A DNA stretch of 64,000 bases from contig CAMZMU010000034.1 in the NCBI GenBank assembly GCA_947311845.1, positions 89,842,723-89,906,722 on the forward strand, given 5' to 3'. Below are positions 34,789 to 45,906 of the stretch, in pieces (position 1 is the stretch's first letter; the number at the start of each line of letters is the position of its first letter). Both the position numbers and the translations under genes were made by a program. The notes beneath the pieces are model-generated. The model searched no databases. It saw nothing but the letters and a program-made list of their open reading frames with translations, and had not been told where the DNA came from. The stretch comes from Poa pratensis (lineage: Eukaryota > Streptophyta > Magnoliopsida > Poales > Poaceae).

Positions 34789-34949
34789 CTCCTATCGTTT
34801 CTAAGTGTAAGATGTTGTAGGTATTTCACATATTATCTAGGTACATGCTAAAATGAATGAACGTACACACTAAAACGTGTGTAGATATATTTGTATACAT
34901 TTGAATGTGGACAACTGTTAAAACATTTTATATTTAGAAACAGAGGGAG
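34789..34949. mobile_element. Stowaway MITE, 161 bp
   Basis: Left end CTCCTATCGTTTCTAAGTGTAAGATGTTG and right end CATTTTATATTTAGAAACAGAGGGAG are imperfect inverted repeats, flanked by TA at 34787-34788 and 34950-34951. The sequence style is that of Triticeae Stowaways. Confidence 0.8.
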
Positions 34950-35116
34950 TAGATAGGATTGAAACAATGGTATTTGGTACTTTGTGTTAAATCTATGTTT
35001 ACTTGTGTAGTTTTGTAGTAAGAAACCACTTGTTAGAAGAGGTGACCACAACCTGACAACCATAATACAGAATCAACCAAGCATCTTGGTTGGCTTCCTT
35101 ACGGTATCTAACCTCG

Positions 35117-35388
35117 GGACACGGATCCGGTGACATGCCCATGGCATGTCACCGATGAACAGTGCCGTGCCTTGCACTCTGGGCCGTTGGATCGAAAATG
35201 AGCAGACCAGATTAAACACTGTAGCGCGCGCTGTAGCAGATGTACTGTAGCAGGTACCCTGTAGCGCGCGCACTGTAGCAGATGTTCATCTATCCATCGA
35301 TTTTGGATCCAACGGCAAAAAACTAGGCGCATGTCACGGTTACTGTTCACCGGTGACATGCCCATGGCATGTCACCAGATCTCGGTCC
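35117..35388. mobile_element. Mutator-type MITE, 272 bp, 9-bp TSD
   Basis: A perfect 9-bp target duplication CTAACCTCG (35108-35116, 35389-35397) borders terminal inverted repeats starting GGACACGGATCCGGTGAC and, reversed, GGACCGAGATCTGGTGAC. Each end also contains a near-perfect palindrome (GGTGACATGCC..GGCATGTCACC). The interior has several CTGTAGC/CTGTAGCAGATG repeats. The 9-bp duplication is diagnostic of Mutator-like elements; there is no transposase. Confidence 0.9.
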
Positions 35389-35653
35389 CTAACCTCGCGT
35401 ATTGGCAACTAACCTCCAAGTATTGAATGATCTCCTCATATTAACTCCATTTTTCAAAACAAGATATACGTATATTTCTTCTAAAAAATCAGTTAATACT
35501 CTAATGGACGCATGGCGCGCGGAAACCGGAAAATGCGGGCGACAACCAAACCCGCCCTAACTCCATCCTCGAATGCGGCATTGGTATTTGTTTCGAGTAG
35601 CGGTAATCACGATCCTAAGCTGGGACATACATCCCAAGTGAGGCTACGCACTA

Positions 35654-35736
35654 CAACCTCTGTTCCATATTATAAGCCGTTTTGACAAACTAAAATTTAC
35701 TTTGCCAAAACGGTTTATAATACGGAATGGGGGGAG
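35654..35736. mobile_element. Stowaway MITE, 83 bp
   Basis: The left arm TTCCATATTATAAGCCGTTTTG pairs with the right arm CAAAACGGTTTATAATACGGAA over nearly the whole element. TA occurs on both sides (35652-35653, 35737-35738), and the right end has GGGGGGAG. The left outermost bases are degenerate. Confidence 0.75.
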
Positions 35737-36207
35737 TACTAATCAGTAAATCACGTGCGCACGTACATCCGTCCACCGCATTCCCGGAGAAGATTTAGTA
35801 GTTAGTTCGATCCCAGCAGCCGGCAATTCCGACGATCCTTGGACGCACGCTCGCTCGCTCGCACACAGACGGCAGCGACACTCCTCATTCACCACAGGCC
35901 ATCACAAGTGCCGCTCGTCAGTGGGCGGCATGTGGAGTGCCATGCCCACTAGCTAGTAACCCCGGTGATCCCACCCACAGGTGTCAGCCCGCGCCACAGT
36001 GCGGAGATTGTCTTGTTGGGTTCGTCTTGGTGCGTTGCTGCCGCTCCTCGGTGCTGCGCCGAGATGCCCCATGCCTGCCGCCTCTGCCTGATGACCCATC
36101 CACTCCACTCCACTCCGCTCCGCGCGCTTTTCTTTGACCTCCATCACCGTCACCCCCATCATGCATACGGCTACCCACTCCGACATCACCACGTTGCCCC
36201 ATCCATG

Positions 36208-37218
36208 CATATTCATTCATTCAGTCACCTGTTTTCGTACTATTTGTTTCTGTTTATTTATGTATTTGCTCGTACAATGTCTGTCTCCATCCGTCCTGGA
36301 TTAATCAAACAGAGATAGTAGTATCAAGCTTCAGGAATAACTGGGGATTGTGTCTGTCACCAAGGCTTATTTTTCTGCGGATGCAAGAAGGAGTAGAATG
36401 CGGACGTCGATCTCCTCTCGAGCTTCCCTGGTCGGATTATACTCTACTACTCCGGCGACGGCGACGCAGAGAAGACGGGTCAAAGTTCTTTCCCAGCATC
36501 CGATCCAGATGGAGGACAGGCCTGTGGCCTGGTGGTAGCTGTTGGCAGTGGCCAACCTACCCGTCGGGAGTTCGACTCCTCTTGGAGCGGATTTTCCCGT
36601 GCGTCTCACCTGCGCGGCACTGTTCACGTGAACAGTGTCCGGCGCAAACACTGTTCACGTGAACAGTGTTCGGAGCCAATTTCCACCGCGGTTCTACACT
36701 GGTATTGTGGTGTGCCCACCACCGCAGGGTTTCCCGGAAGATCTAGGCTCGCGGAGGCTCAAAGTTTTAGTATAGTCTGGTTAGGTCTATCTTGCGCACG
36801 GGTGGCGTGTGTGTGGTGTTGTGTGTGTGGAGTGTGTAGTGCGTGAGTTCAGATACTACAAGATGTACTAAGACCTGGAAATCTCAAATAAAAAAAAGCA
36901 TCCGATCCAGATGTTGACTCCCCTCCTCGTCTACTCTTCAACCCAGGCACATGCGTATCGCCGAATCCGGCTTAATTGGCAGGAAAAAAAAATCTTGTGC
37001 CCCATGTTGCTCCTTTCGCTTTCTTATTTACTGGGTGTATATCCATCGCGAGCATGTGTGAAGGTCCCTACCAGGGCAGCTTCTTCCGGCGGTGGATTAG
37101 ACGATCAATCGAGCCGTCTCTTTCACCACCGCCGCTGTTACCTCCAGTCCAAGTGTAATCTCCCCTAATCTAATCTAATCCACCCCAAATAAAGCAAACT
37201 AATCAGAGTTTAGGGTTT
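36208..37218. repeat. Tandem segmental duplication, first copy
   Basis: Sequence from 'attcagtcacctgtt' to 'ataaagcaaactaatcag' is repeated at 38428-39085 in the same order, including 'cggcgacggcgacgca', 'ttcttccggcggtggattagacgatc' and the 'taatctaatctaatccacccc' block. This copy contains a SINE (36512-36896) that the second lacks. It may derive from the promoter and leader of a gene, but no coding sequence follows. Confidence 0.85.
36512..36896 (+). mobile_element. tRNA-derived SINE with A-rich tail
   Basis: The insertion is flanked by a perfect 17-bp duplication AGCATCCGATCCAGATG (36495-36511 and 36897-36913). Its head has pol III promoter-like boxes: box A TGGCCTGGTGGTAGC (36525-36539) and box B GGAGTTCGACTCC (36567-36579). 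The tail is AAATAAAAAAAA. Length 385 bp. The body contains two copies of the 20-bp perfect palindrome CACTGTTCACGTGAACAGTG (36618-36637, 36649-36668). The unoccupied site is in the second tandem copy at 38794-38816. Confidence 0.9.
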
Positions 37219-37317
37219 AGGGTATTCATTCATTTTTTTTGAGATTTTACACGCTTACACTAATGAAAAACATACTCCGATGCTAAACGATGTACCCTGG
37301 CGGAGAGCCCACCCAGG

Positions 37318-37504
37318 CAGGGGCGGATCCAGTGGGGGTGCCATGGGTGCCATGGCACCCCCTAAAAAATGCAGATTTTGTAATTTAGTACCAATTTAGC
37401 CTATTTTTATGTATATTAAATGTGTTTAAAAATAGGTAAATGATATTTATGCTAGGATTACAGAGTTTGGCACCCCCAGCCATTTACTTCTACATCCGCC
37501 ACTG
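37318..37504. mobile_element. hAT-type MITE, 187 bp
   Basis: Terminal repeats CAGGGGCGGATCCAG and, reversed, CAGTGGCGGATGTAG are bordered by a perfect 8-bp duplication CACCCAGG (37310-37317, 37505-37512), the hAT hallmark. It is nested in the last codons of the LINE RNase H frame. Confidence 0.92.
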
Positions 37505-38365
37505 CACCCAGGTATTCCTCACACTGTTGCGATGACCATCATGCGCTAGCAGATGCGCAACACCATTTGCCGTTCGCCTTGTGTGCCGAACCGAAGCTTC
37601 AGCAAAACCCTGCAACATCAGTTTTATTTCTTCCACCAGCGGCCCATGACTTGATCGGTCCATCTCACTGCCATTCAGCTTCGCCACCGCACTGAGGTAG
37701 TCCGTCTCCAGGATGATCTTCGTCGCTCGCATTCTTCCGGCCAGCTCGACAGCCATCTTGCACGCCAATAGTTTCGCTCTCTCTGGGCCAGCAACCGAGG
37801 ATAAAAAACAGCATTCTCCGGCGAGGAAAACACCGAGGTGGTTTCGTAGTACAACACCACACCCTCCTTGCTCCGAATTCACAGAAAACACACCATCCGC
37901 GTTCACTTTTAGCCATCCCTCATCAGGTGGGAGCCAGTGCTCCGCGACCTTAGGTTGGGGGACGCCATTATCGGCCTTTAGTCCAGCCCACTCCTCCACC
38001 AGGTGGAGAGAACGCCAGGCAATGCACCTTGGGTCTTCTATCTTTCCTTCATCTCGTGCATCATTTCTAGCGAGCCACATTTGATATAACATTATTATTC
38101 CCACATCCAATTCATTTTCTTCTAGCTTCCCCATCCAATCCAAGAGCCATCCCTCTAGCTCCTTCGGTCTGTTCACCGTAGCGTCAGCTACCAACAACTC
38201 CAAACCGGTGAGGTCTCTGATGTACTCCCAGGCCGCCACCGAGTGTGGGCACCTCCAGAATCGATGGAGCATAGACTCCCCTCGATTGCATGCAATGCAC
38301 CGGACCCCCTCCTTGATTTTACGCCGCTGCAGCTCCTCACCAATAGCCAGGCCATTTTTCACCAT
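37490..38365 (-). pseudogene. LINE ORF2 C-terminus: zf-RVT and RNase H domains
   Basis: The open frame has a zinc-finger region (CIACNRGESMLHRFWRCPHS) and then an RNase H fold of the RVT_3 type. Visible acidic residues are in LKVNADGVFS and ILETDYLSAV, with a C-terminal RRTANGVAHLLAHDG segment. The start ATG (38365) is internal to the original polyprotein, since the RT lies further upstream and is missing. The stop used now (37490) lies inside the inserted hAT MITE; without it the frame would have ended about eight codons later just beyond the MITE. The fragment cannot act alone. Confidence 0.88.
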
Positions 38366-38427
38366 GCGCCAAACATGGATCTTAGTCTTCCCCGGGACCG
38401 CCGCCGCCCAGAGTGCCAGCCATCCTT

Positions 38428-39085
38428 GGTGATTAAGTCACCTGTTTCTGTACTATTTTCTTTCGTTTTCTGAGTATTTGTTCGTACAATGTCGCACATG
38501 CTTGTCTCCGTCCTGGATTAAGGAAACAGAGATGGTAGTATCAAGATTCAGGAATAACTGTGGATTGTGTCACCGAAGACTTTAATAAATTATGGTCATT
38601 CCTGAAAGATTGATTAAAGTAGAGCCTTTGATTTCTACCGATGCAAGATCGATGCATGGACGGCAGGATGCGGTCCTCTATCGATCCATGGACCGGATGA
38701 TCGATCTCCTCTCGAGCTTCTGCGTCCTAGTAGTAGGATAACACTACTCCGGGCTCCGGCGACGGCGACGCACAAGACGGGTCAAAGTTGTTCTAGCACC
38801 AGATCCAGATGTTGACTCCCCTCGTCTACTGTTCAACCCCGGCACATGCGTATCCCAGAATCCGGTTTAATTGGCAGGATAATGCAGGAGAAAAAAATCT
38901 TGTGTCCCCTGTTGCTCCTTTCGCTTTCTTATTTACGGAGTGCGTATCCATTGCGAGCTTCTTCCGGCGGTGGATTAGACGATCGATCGAGCCGTCTCTT
39001 TCACCACCGCCGCTAGCTCCAGTCGAAGTGTAATCTCCCCTAATCTAATCTAATCCACCCCAAATAAAGCAAACTAATCAGGGCG
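38428..39085. repeat. Tandem segmental duplication, second copy
   Basis: Homologue of 36208-37218 without the SINE. It includes a segment missing from copy one (about 38585-38690, 'gtggattgtgtcaccgaagac' onward) and a small deletion near 38955. Similarity over the shared parts is high (about nine of ten bases by eye), so the duplication is fairly recent. Confidence 0.85.
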
Positions 39086-41094
39086 TCAGGATTGCACGCA
39101 CTAGTGGACAGATTAGTGTGTGTCGTGTCGCCTTCGTCTTTGAGTGGATTTAGCTAATTAAGCTTGCTAGAGACCAAAAGAGGAGTCCAAGCGATTTTAA
39201 GTACACAAGGGTCGTCTTCAACGATTGGCTGTGAAGATGCCAAGCGATTTTTAAGCTACCTTTGGTGGATCGGGTCGGGTCGCTGTTGAATCCCGTGAAA
39301 GGAGGCGCGTATTCTCTTTGCTTTTACGTGATTATTATTCTGAATTTTGGCCATCTTCTTTCTACTACCACTTTGGATGTGGCGTCTCCCGGTTGCGGTC
39401 AGCGACCCGGCGGTGCACCATTTTTACTCGACGACTATAGCACGGGCACCAATGCGCTGCTAGTGCTCCTACTTGGCTGAATCCAACGGACTAAAATTAA
39501 GTCGAGAGTTTCGGTAGAAATAATCTGAATCCAACGGACTAAAATTGGACTATAATTGGGAAAGTGAATAGAGACTTGGCAAAGAAATACGATTTCTATG
39601 GTCTAGCACTACGTAGCTACTCCTATCTTAGTTAGTCTCCGATCGAGATGCCCTTTTATTGTCTTCCACATGCGCCACTACGACTACGTAGGTAGCTAGT
39701 ACTAGTGATTGACTGGACCGACGTGGTTGCCTGATGTGCACGCTACGAATATGCTCCTCCCATGCTCGCATTTATCCGTCTCGCATACGGTTAACATTAG
39801 GGTCAGACAGTTTAACTAACGTAAGAACCACATCACTAGGAGTCACACTTTCAACTCTTAAGACGTCCTAATCATGTATCTAAGCAAGTACTCTACTAGA
39901 TGCATAGATGTCCATCGTTTTTTATACAGAGAGTGCAATCACAATCTTTCAGTTCAAGTTGGGACCTTACTTACCACTGAATTCACCGGAAAAAGATAAG
40001 ATGATGTACACAGCACCTGTTAAATCGTGCTACAGGTTACTCTATCATATTACGACAGGTTACCTCTTGACGAGGCTGTTCAACGGCTGATCGATCGACT
40101 GTGTGGGTCGCTGTAGGCTTATCTACTTGACAAGACTGTTGTACTATCGGACGAGAAAACGTTCGTGTGGTCGTGCTCCCAGGTGAGGTCAGATCGGAAA
40201 CAGAAGCTAGCATGGCCGGCCGGCCAAGGACGCCATTGCCTTCAAAGAAAAGCGCACGCATGGCATGGGTTTTAGCCCATGCTTGGCCGCTTCCATGAAG
40301 GAATATCGGTAGCCCACGCCAGGGAATCTCCCTCGTAGCGTACAGCAGACTAGTCGTCGATCTTCCTGGTATGTTCCTGGACGGTTGCAGAGTTGCTTCT
40401 ACGCCAACGAGATGTGTATATTCGTTCCAGGATTTGTCATCGTACAGACAGACAAGCGATGTGATCAACAGGCCTGCACTTGTGAACAAATACAGGGTCC
40501 TGCTGTCCGTTTTGATAAATCTAGCCTACACTATAGTGTGAATTGCACTGAATTTAGTAGTTCTTGACATTTTACTTTCTATCTCCGACGAACTGCTCCA
40601 GTTTCTTCCATGCTGACGGGAGAAGAAAACCAGGAAAGGGAGCTGAGCTGCATGCCACTGCAGGCAGTTAACATTCTGTTCCAAGAAAGCGGCCGAGATC
40701 GATCGACGCGCAGGAATACAATGCTCGATCGGTCGTCACCAACATGTTTGCATCCGATCCCCCATTTCCTATCCCGTGGACGCATCCGTCACATCCTCTT
40801 TTCCTTCTTATTATTCTCTCCTTTTCCTGCTGCATCGCTGCCATCTCCTCGGTCCATGCTGAAGAACAATGCTCATATGCCAACAAAATATCATGAGAAT
40901 CCTATGGACGCCGGTGCTTTTCTTTCCAGGTAGGGGCAAAATAGAATTCTCTTTTGCAGAGACATGTACCAAAGTTCAGATTAGTGGAAGACAGATAGAA
41001 CATAGATCTAGCTCTGTCTAGCAATGAGGATCTACTAGCTAACTAGTGTAAAACATCTCATTTCCTTCTATTTTAAAAAGAGCAGAGAGCACTA
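39086..41094. other. Intergenic, no gene seen
   Basis: ORFs are short and show no domains. A 28-bp duplication ('tgaatccaacggactaaaattaa') occurs at 39478 and 39527. Nothing else was recognised. Confidence 0.35.
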
Positions 41095-42475
41095 TCCCAT
41101 GTTTCCTCTGGCTACAAGTGTCATAAAATTGTTAGCACTACTCTATCTGTCTGCTAAAAGTGTGCACTTTTTTATGCCAAAGTGCTGGACTTCATAAGCT
41201 GGGACCAAAAACCAAAGGTAAGGCGACATTAAACGTGGGTGATGCAGCTGATCAACTATTCAACGGAGCTTGGCGTTTACTCAAGCCGTACCGTAGAGAC
41301 CACTACTGTGAATAAGCAGCGTGATGTGGAACCCAATGTGTGTTATGCGAGGTAAGCATACAGAATAATAGGCAGAATATGTTGGCATAAAACAGAGTAA
41401 GCTATTCTTTTATGAAAAGTTAACAGACAAGTGTTTACAGAATCCAGTACTCCTTTCATCCACTAAATCATGCATGCAGTACTTTATAATATTAATAACA
41501 AAGTTCTGGACTTCGCAATGCATGCTTCGAGTTTAAGTGGGACCAAAACCAAAGGTGATTACATTAAGGGCTTGTTTACTTCTAATGTATTTGGAGTGTA
41601 TTTTAGGAGATTGAAGGGGATTATGCCGGCCTGGAATACCCACAATAGTCCGTTTACTCATCCGGTATTTGTAGGGATAATCTCTAGATATCCCCCACCA
41701 ACCACCTTATTTTTGTTTAGATTAAAAACTCTGCATCATCCTTATGTAGTGGGGATTTGTGGGGATTGGGTGAAACAAAAAAATTAACCAAATCCCCTCC
41801 CATCCCCTATCCCATTGGGGGTGAAAATACACCCCTACTAAACAAGGCCTAAACGTGCAGGGTGTTGCGGCTGAACCGAGCTTGACCTTTATTCAAACTA
41901 GATCAATGACCACTAGGTATCGATCTGAGAATAATCAGTGTGATATGAAACCCAATGTGCTCTATCGGAGTACTACTATATGAAGATATAAGCTTCATAA
42001 GCATTCAGGTGAAGCTTTTATTTAAGTTGATATTAGAAAAGTATCTTCGTATCTTCTTCTTTTTTACATCAGAAATCCTCTTTTGACATGTTTCCTCTTG
42101 ATTACAAAATTATGTACAAAGCCATGCTAGTGGACAATAGGCACGTAAAACTGCGTCTAACCTCTAGTGCTATGACATGTTTCCTCTTGATTACTACAAG
42201 TGTCTACAGAATCAGTACTCCTTTCATCCGCTAAAACATGCAAGCAGTATTTTTATAATATTAATGAAAAAGTTCTGGACTTCGTGAGCCAGTTATGCAT
42301 TAAATTTAAGTTAGCTTGACCTTTACTCGATCAGTGACCACTAGGTATAGACTTGAGAATAATCAGTGTGATGTGGAACCCAATGTCCCGTACGTCGCCT
42401 GCTAGAGTACTACAATATGAAGATATAAGCATTCAGGTGAGGCTTTTATTTGAGTTAATAAAAGTATACTCTTCA
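41095..42475. repeat. Small tandem array, three units
   Basis: Units begin near 41095, 41405 and 42170 with 'catgtttcctct..ctacaagtgt' or 'acaagtgtttacagaatcagtactcc'. Each continues through 'agttctggacttc', 'gaccaaaaccaaagg', 'aacgtg..gatgcagctga', 'agcgtgatgtggaacccaatgt' and 'gatataagcattcaggtga'. Unit two has a MITE insertion (41568-41849). A partial fourth unit lies beyond the copia at 45353-45412. No coding sequence. Confidence 0.75.
41568..41849. mobile_element. Tourist (PIF/Harbinger) MITE, 282 bp
   Basis: Ends GGGCTTGTTTACTTC and, reversed, GGCCTTGTTTAGTAG, flanked by TAA (41565-41567, 41850-41852). The unoccupied site 'gacattaaacgtg' is seen in the neighbouring array unit at 41241-41253. 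Confidence 0.88.
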
Positions 42476-42573
42476 TTTTTGCATCAATTTTTTTTTGAGT
42501 CCGATTGTAAACGTGTGTGGTGTTGGAGCTAAACTGAGGTTGACTTTGCACGGTATAAATAACACTTAGGAAG

Positions 42574-42696
42574 TGAGAGCATCTCCAACCACAGTGTGCT
42601 AATTTGACCCCTCATTTATCCGGGAGTGTCCGTTTTGAACCCTCATTTGTCCTTGCACACAGTCGTGTCCTCAAAATTTTCCTCAAAATCTCGTCT
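42574..42696. mobile_element. Truncated MITE with GAGCATCTCCAACCAC end
   Basis: The sequence starts with the same terminal repeat as the elements at 13360 and 45907, but no second end is present. It abuts the 3' LTR of the copia at 42697. The missing half was probably lost in the same deletion that removed the 5' part of that copia. Confidence 0.5.
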
Positions 42697-45318
42697 GAAC
42701 GTAGTTTGGTTTAGGGTTTCGTGGGGCTATGCCTCCACATATCTCGTATATATATACCAACAGATACAATTACATACACGACAGGTTTCGTATACAATAC
42801 GTATACGGATCGTTTTCTAACACTCCCCTCAATCTGAACTACTACTACATACAAGATTCAGATTGGATCGAAAACGATCTAACATCTGTCGTGTGGCTGG
42901 TTTAGTAAATACATCAGCCAGTTGGTCGTTCGTCGAGATGAATCTAACATCCAACGCTCCAGAAGCTACGCGCTCTCGCACAAAGTGAAAATCAATCTCT
43001 ATGTGCTTCGTTCTTACATGAAAGACTGGATTCGCCGTCAGATATGTTGCCCCTAGATTATCACACCACAAGATGGCTGGTCGCTGCTGAGATACTCCTA
43101 GCTCCTTGAGTAGTGATTCTACCCAAATGGCTTCAGCTGCTCCGTTCGCCAATGCCTTGTATTCTGCCTCAGTACTGGATCTCGAAGCTGTGGGCTGTTT
43201 CTTGGAACTCCACGAAATCAAATTCGGTCCAACAAAAACAGCAAAACCACTGGTGGATCGGCGGTCATCAACACATCCTGCCCAATCCGCATCAGTAAAG
43301 ATGCTCACACCAGTGAGAGAAGATCTCCGAAAGTTGAGTCCCGTGTCCACAGTTCCTTTTACATATCGCAGTATACGCTTCACTGCTTCCCAATGCACAT
43401 CAGTGGGCTGCGATAAGAATTGACACACCTTGTTAACAGCAAAGGATATGTCAGGCCGAGTCATCGTAAGATACTGCAGGCCACCAACCACGCTACGGTA
43501 CCGGAAAGCATCGTCAGTACTCAAGGGTGATCCAGTCACACGATCCAACCGTTCCGTGGTTGCCAAAGGAGTAGAAGTGGCATTACAATTCTCCATACTC
43601 ACTCGGTGAAGGAGATCCAAAGCATACTTCCGCTGGGTGAGTGTCATGCCCCCTGAATTGTAGGACGCTTCCAAACCCAGAAAATACTGCAAAGTACCAA
43701 GATCCTTGATAGGAAAACTAGCCGAGAGAGACTGAACGAGGTGATCAACGGCAACGGCGGTGGATCCGGCAATGACAATATCATCCACATAGACGAGCAT
43801 AAAAATATGTATGTCGCCCTCGGCAAAAATGAAGAGAGAAGTGTCTGCCTTCGAGGAGATGAACCCAAGCTGATGAAGGAGAGTGCTCAAGCGGGCATAC
43901 CAAGCACGCGGGGACTGTTTCAGACCATAGAGAGCACGCTGAAGTTTGCAGACATGTGTGGGGTGAGTGGCATCTTCAAAACCGGGTGGCTGCTGCATGT
44001 AAACATCCTCCGAAAGGAATCCATGAAGGAAGGCATTGCTGACATCAATCTGCCGCAGACTCCAACCACGTGAGACCGCCAAGGAGAGAACCAAGCGAAC
44101 GGTGGCGGGCTTCACAACAGGACTAAATGTGTCACCATAATCAATGCCAGCCTGCTGAGTAAAACCACGAGCAACAAGACGGGCTTTGTACTTATCAACG
44201 GTGCCATCCGGACGATGCTTCGTCTTGAAGACCCACTTGCTTCCCACAATATTAACTCCGGGAGGCCGAGGCACAAGAACCCAGGTGTTGGTGTGACGGA
44301 GGGCAGCAAACTCATCGGACATGGCTGTACGCCACGCCGGCTCGCGGAGAGCATCACGATGCGAAACCGGGGTGGCGAAGAATGCTCGGCGAGCTGGGTT
44401 ATATTTAACCGTACCATCCTTGTACTCCTTCTCTCGGCGAGTAGCATCCCGAGTGCGGGTCATCATGTGATGGCGCGGAGCCGCGACGGCAGCCTCGGAT
44501 GGCGCTGCAGACGTGGGCGAGGACACATCCTCGATCGGCGGGGACGGCGGGGACGGCGCCGCAGGGGACATCGGCGTCGAGGACGCCGTGGGCGAGGCCG
44601 GCTCAGGCGAAGCAACGTCGGGCTGGCGCGAGTGATCGGCCGGGCGCTCTGGAGACGTAGGCAACGTCTCTGCACCGGGATGCGTGCCGCCATGCACGCC
44701 AAACTGCATGCCTTGCATGCCACCAGGCTGCATGCCAAACTGCATGCCTTGCATGCCACCAGGCTGCATGCTACCATGCACGTCGATCGCCGGTGTGAAA
44801 ACCTGCACAGGAGGAGCACTAGACACAGGAGGATTAGTAGCCAAATAGGTTAGATCATAATTTCGCACTGGAACATCCGTAGCCGGTTCATTGGGCGGAA
44901 AAGAAAGAGCCTCTTCAAGAGAGGAAACGTCCACCGTGACACCGGGAGTAGCAAACGGAAAAACGGACTCGTCGAACACGACATCCCGAGAAATATAGAT
45001 GCGACCAGTGGATCGATCCAGACACTTGTATCCCTTATGCATAGGACTATACCCAAGAAACACACACATCTTGGAACGAAACTCAAGTTTGTGCGTGTTA
45101 TACTTCCGTAAGCTAGGCCAGCAAGCGCAGCCAAAAATACGAAGAAAGGAGTAGTTAGGCTCAACCTTTAAGAGCCGATGAATGGGAGTATCCTTATCAA
45201 GCACCGGAGTCGGCATACGGTTAATCAAATAGCACGCCGTAAGAAAAGCTTCATCCCAAAAACGCAATGGGAGAGAGGAATGGGCTAGCAATGCGAGGCC
45301 AGTCTCAACGATCGGTCG
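42697..45318 (-). mobile_element. Copia LTR retrotransposon, 5'-deleted
   Basis: Minus-strand copia remnant. The 3' LTR runs from TGTTAGAAAACGATCC (42822) leftward to about 42697, giving roughly 126 bp; its outer end is uncertain. A polypurine tract TTGAGGGGAG lies next to it and overlaps the stop codon of pol. The element starts abruptly within integrase at about 45318, with no 5' LTR, gag or protease. The sequence style ([20 protein letters not shown]) suggests the Ale/Hopscotch group, by inference. Confidence 0.85.
42829..45318 (-). pseudogene. Copia pol: integrase C-terminus, RT, RNase H
   Basis: The frame is open for more than 800 codons. The first 16 residues of the longest ORF (from 45366) come from flanking DNA; homology to copia begins at [11 protein letters not shown], late in integrase. 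Next come [22 protein letters not shown] integrase tail motifs, a long Pro/Ser/Ala-rich linker, the RT with [20 protein letters not shown] and the [10 protein letters not shown] catalytic box, and RNase H with [16 protein letters not shown] and [13 protein letters not shown]. The linker contains a Met/Gly-rich 13-residue tandem repeat ([12 protein letters not shown] type, about 44690-44785). No internal stop is seen, but without gag, protease and integrase core it is not autonomous. Confidence 0.92.
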
Positions 45319-45906
45319 GAAGCATCCTATATGTAGATAGGGCATAGAACTGAAGCTTTTGTTCAAGTCAATATTTGATAAGTGTCTACTTCTTTTTTAC
45401 ATCAGTATGCCGAGTACGAACAAAAGTTGCATTGCAAAAGTTGTTTCATGAGCTCTTGCTTCAGAAAGAGAACGAGCAGGAAGTGCTGCTGAGTCAAGTT
45501 AGATCGGTCAGCTAGCTATAGCTAGAGTCTCATCAGCCAGGCGTGATATGGTGCGGCTGGTGGCGATATTGGAGTAGGGGAGCAACCGCACGGTGCATGC
45601 GTTGGCCGAACTGAACTGAACGGAGAAGAGGGCGATGATGGCGATAGTGCTTGTCCTTTTGCTGTTTGCCTACTCAAAGGAGGAGGAGGATTAGGTGAGG
45701 AGTTGTTTTATTGTGTAAGCAAGCGGTGATCTCATGAGCAATCAGATGTATCACAGATTTGTTCTATACGATGATTAATAGTGTATGAGCACTGATCAGT
45801 ACTGTAGTTGCAAAGGTATCTTGGCCTTAGGATACATAACTACGATTTGACTACGAACGGGCCGGGCTGCGGGCCAGCGGTCGTCTCCGAGACGGGATCT
45901 GGGTAA

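Larger units (their letters stand above)
37219..38427 (-). mobile_element. LINE 3' fragment (5'-truncated) at the duplication junction
   Basis: A T-tract at 37233-37240 (poly-A of the minus strand) precedes the 3' untranslated region and an RNase H-bearing ORF2 end. The element sits between the two copies of the tandem duplication and has no RT core. A clear target duplication was not found, perhaps because the target itself is the repetitive ATTCATTCATT. It carries an hAT MITE at 37318-37504. Confidence 0.75.

Noticed and set aside
36512..36590. tRNA gene suggested by box A and box B
   Set aside because: No cloverleaf can be completed, and the sequence sits at the head of a SINE with target duplication and A-rich tail.
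37208..37223. Telomere-like TTTAGGG repeats
   Set aside because: Only two units; too short to indicate a telomeric or interstitial telomeric array.
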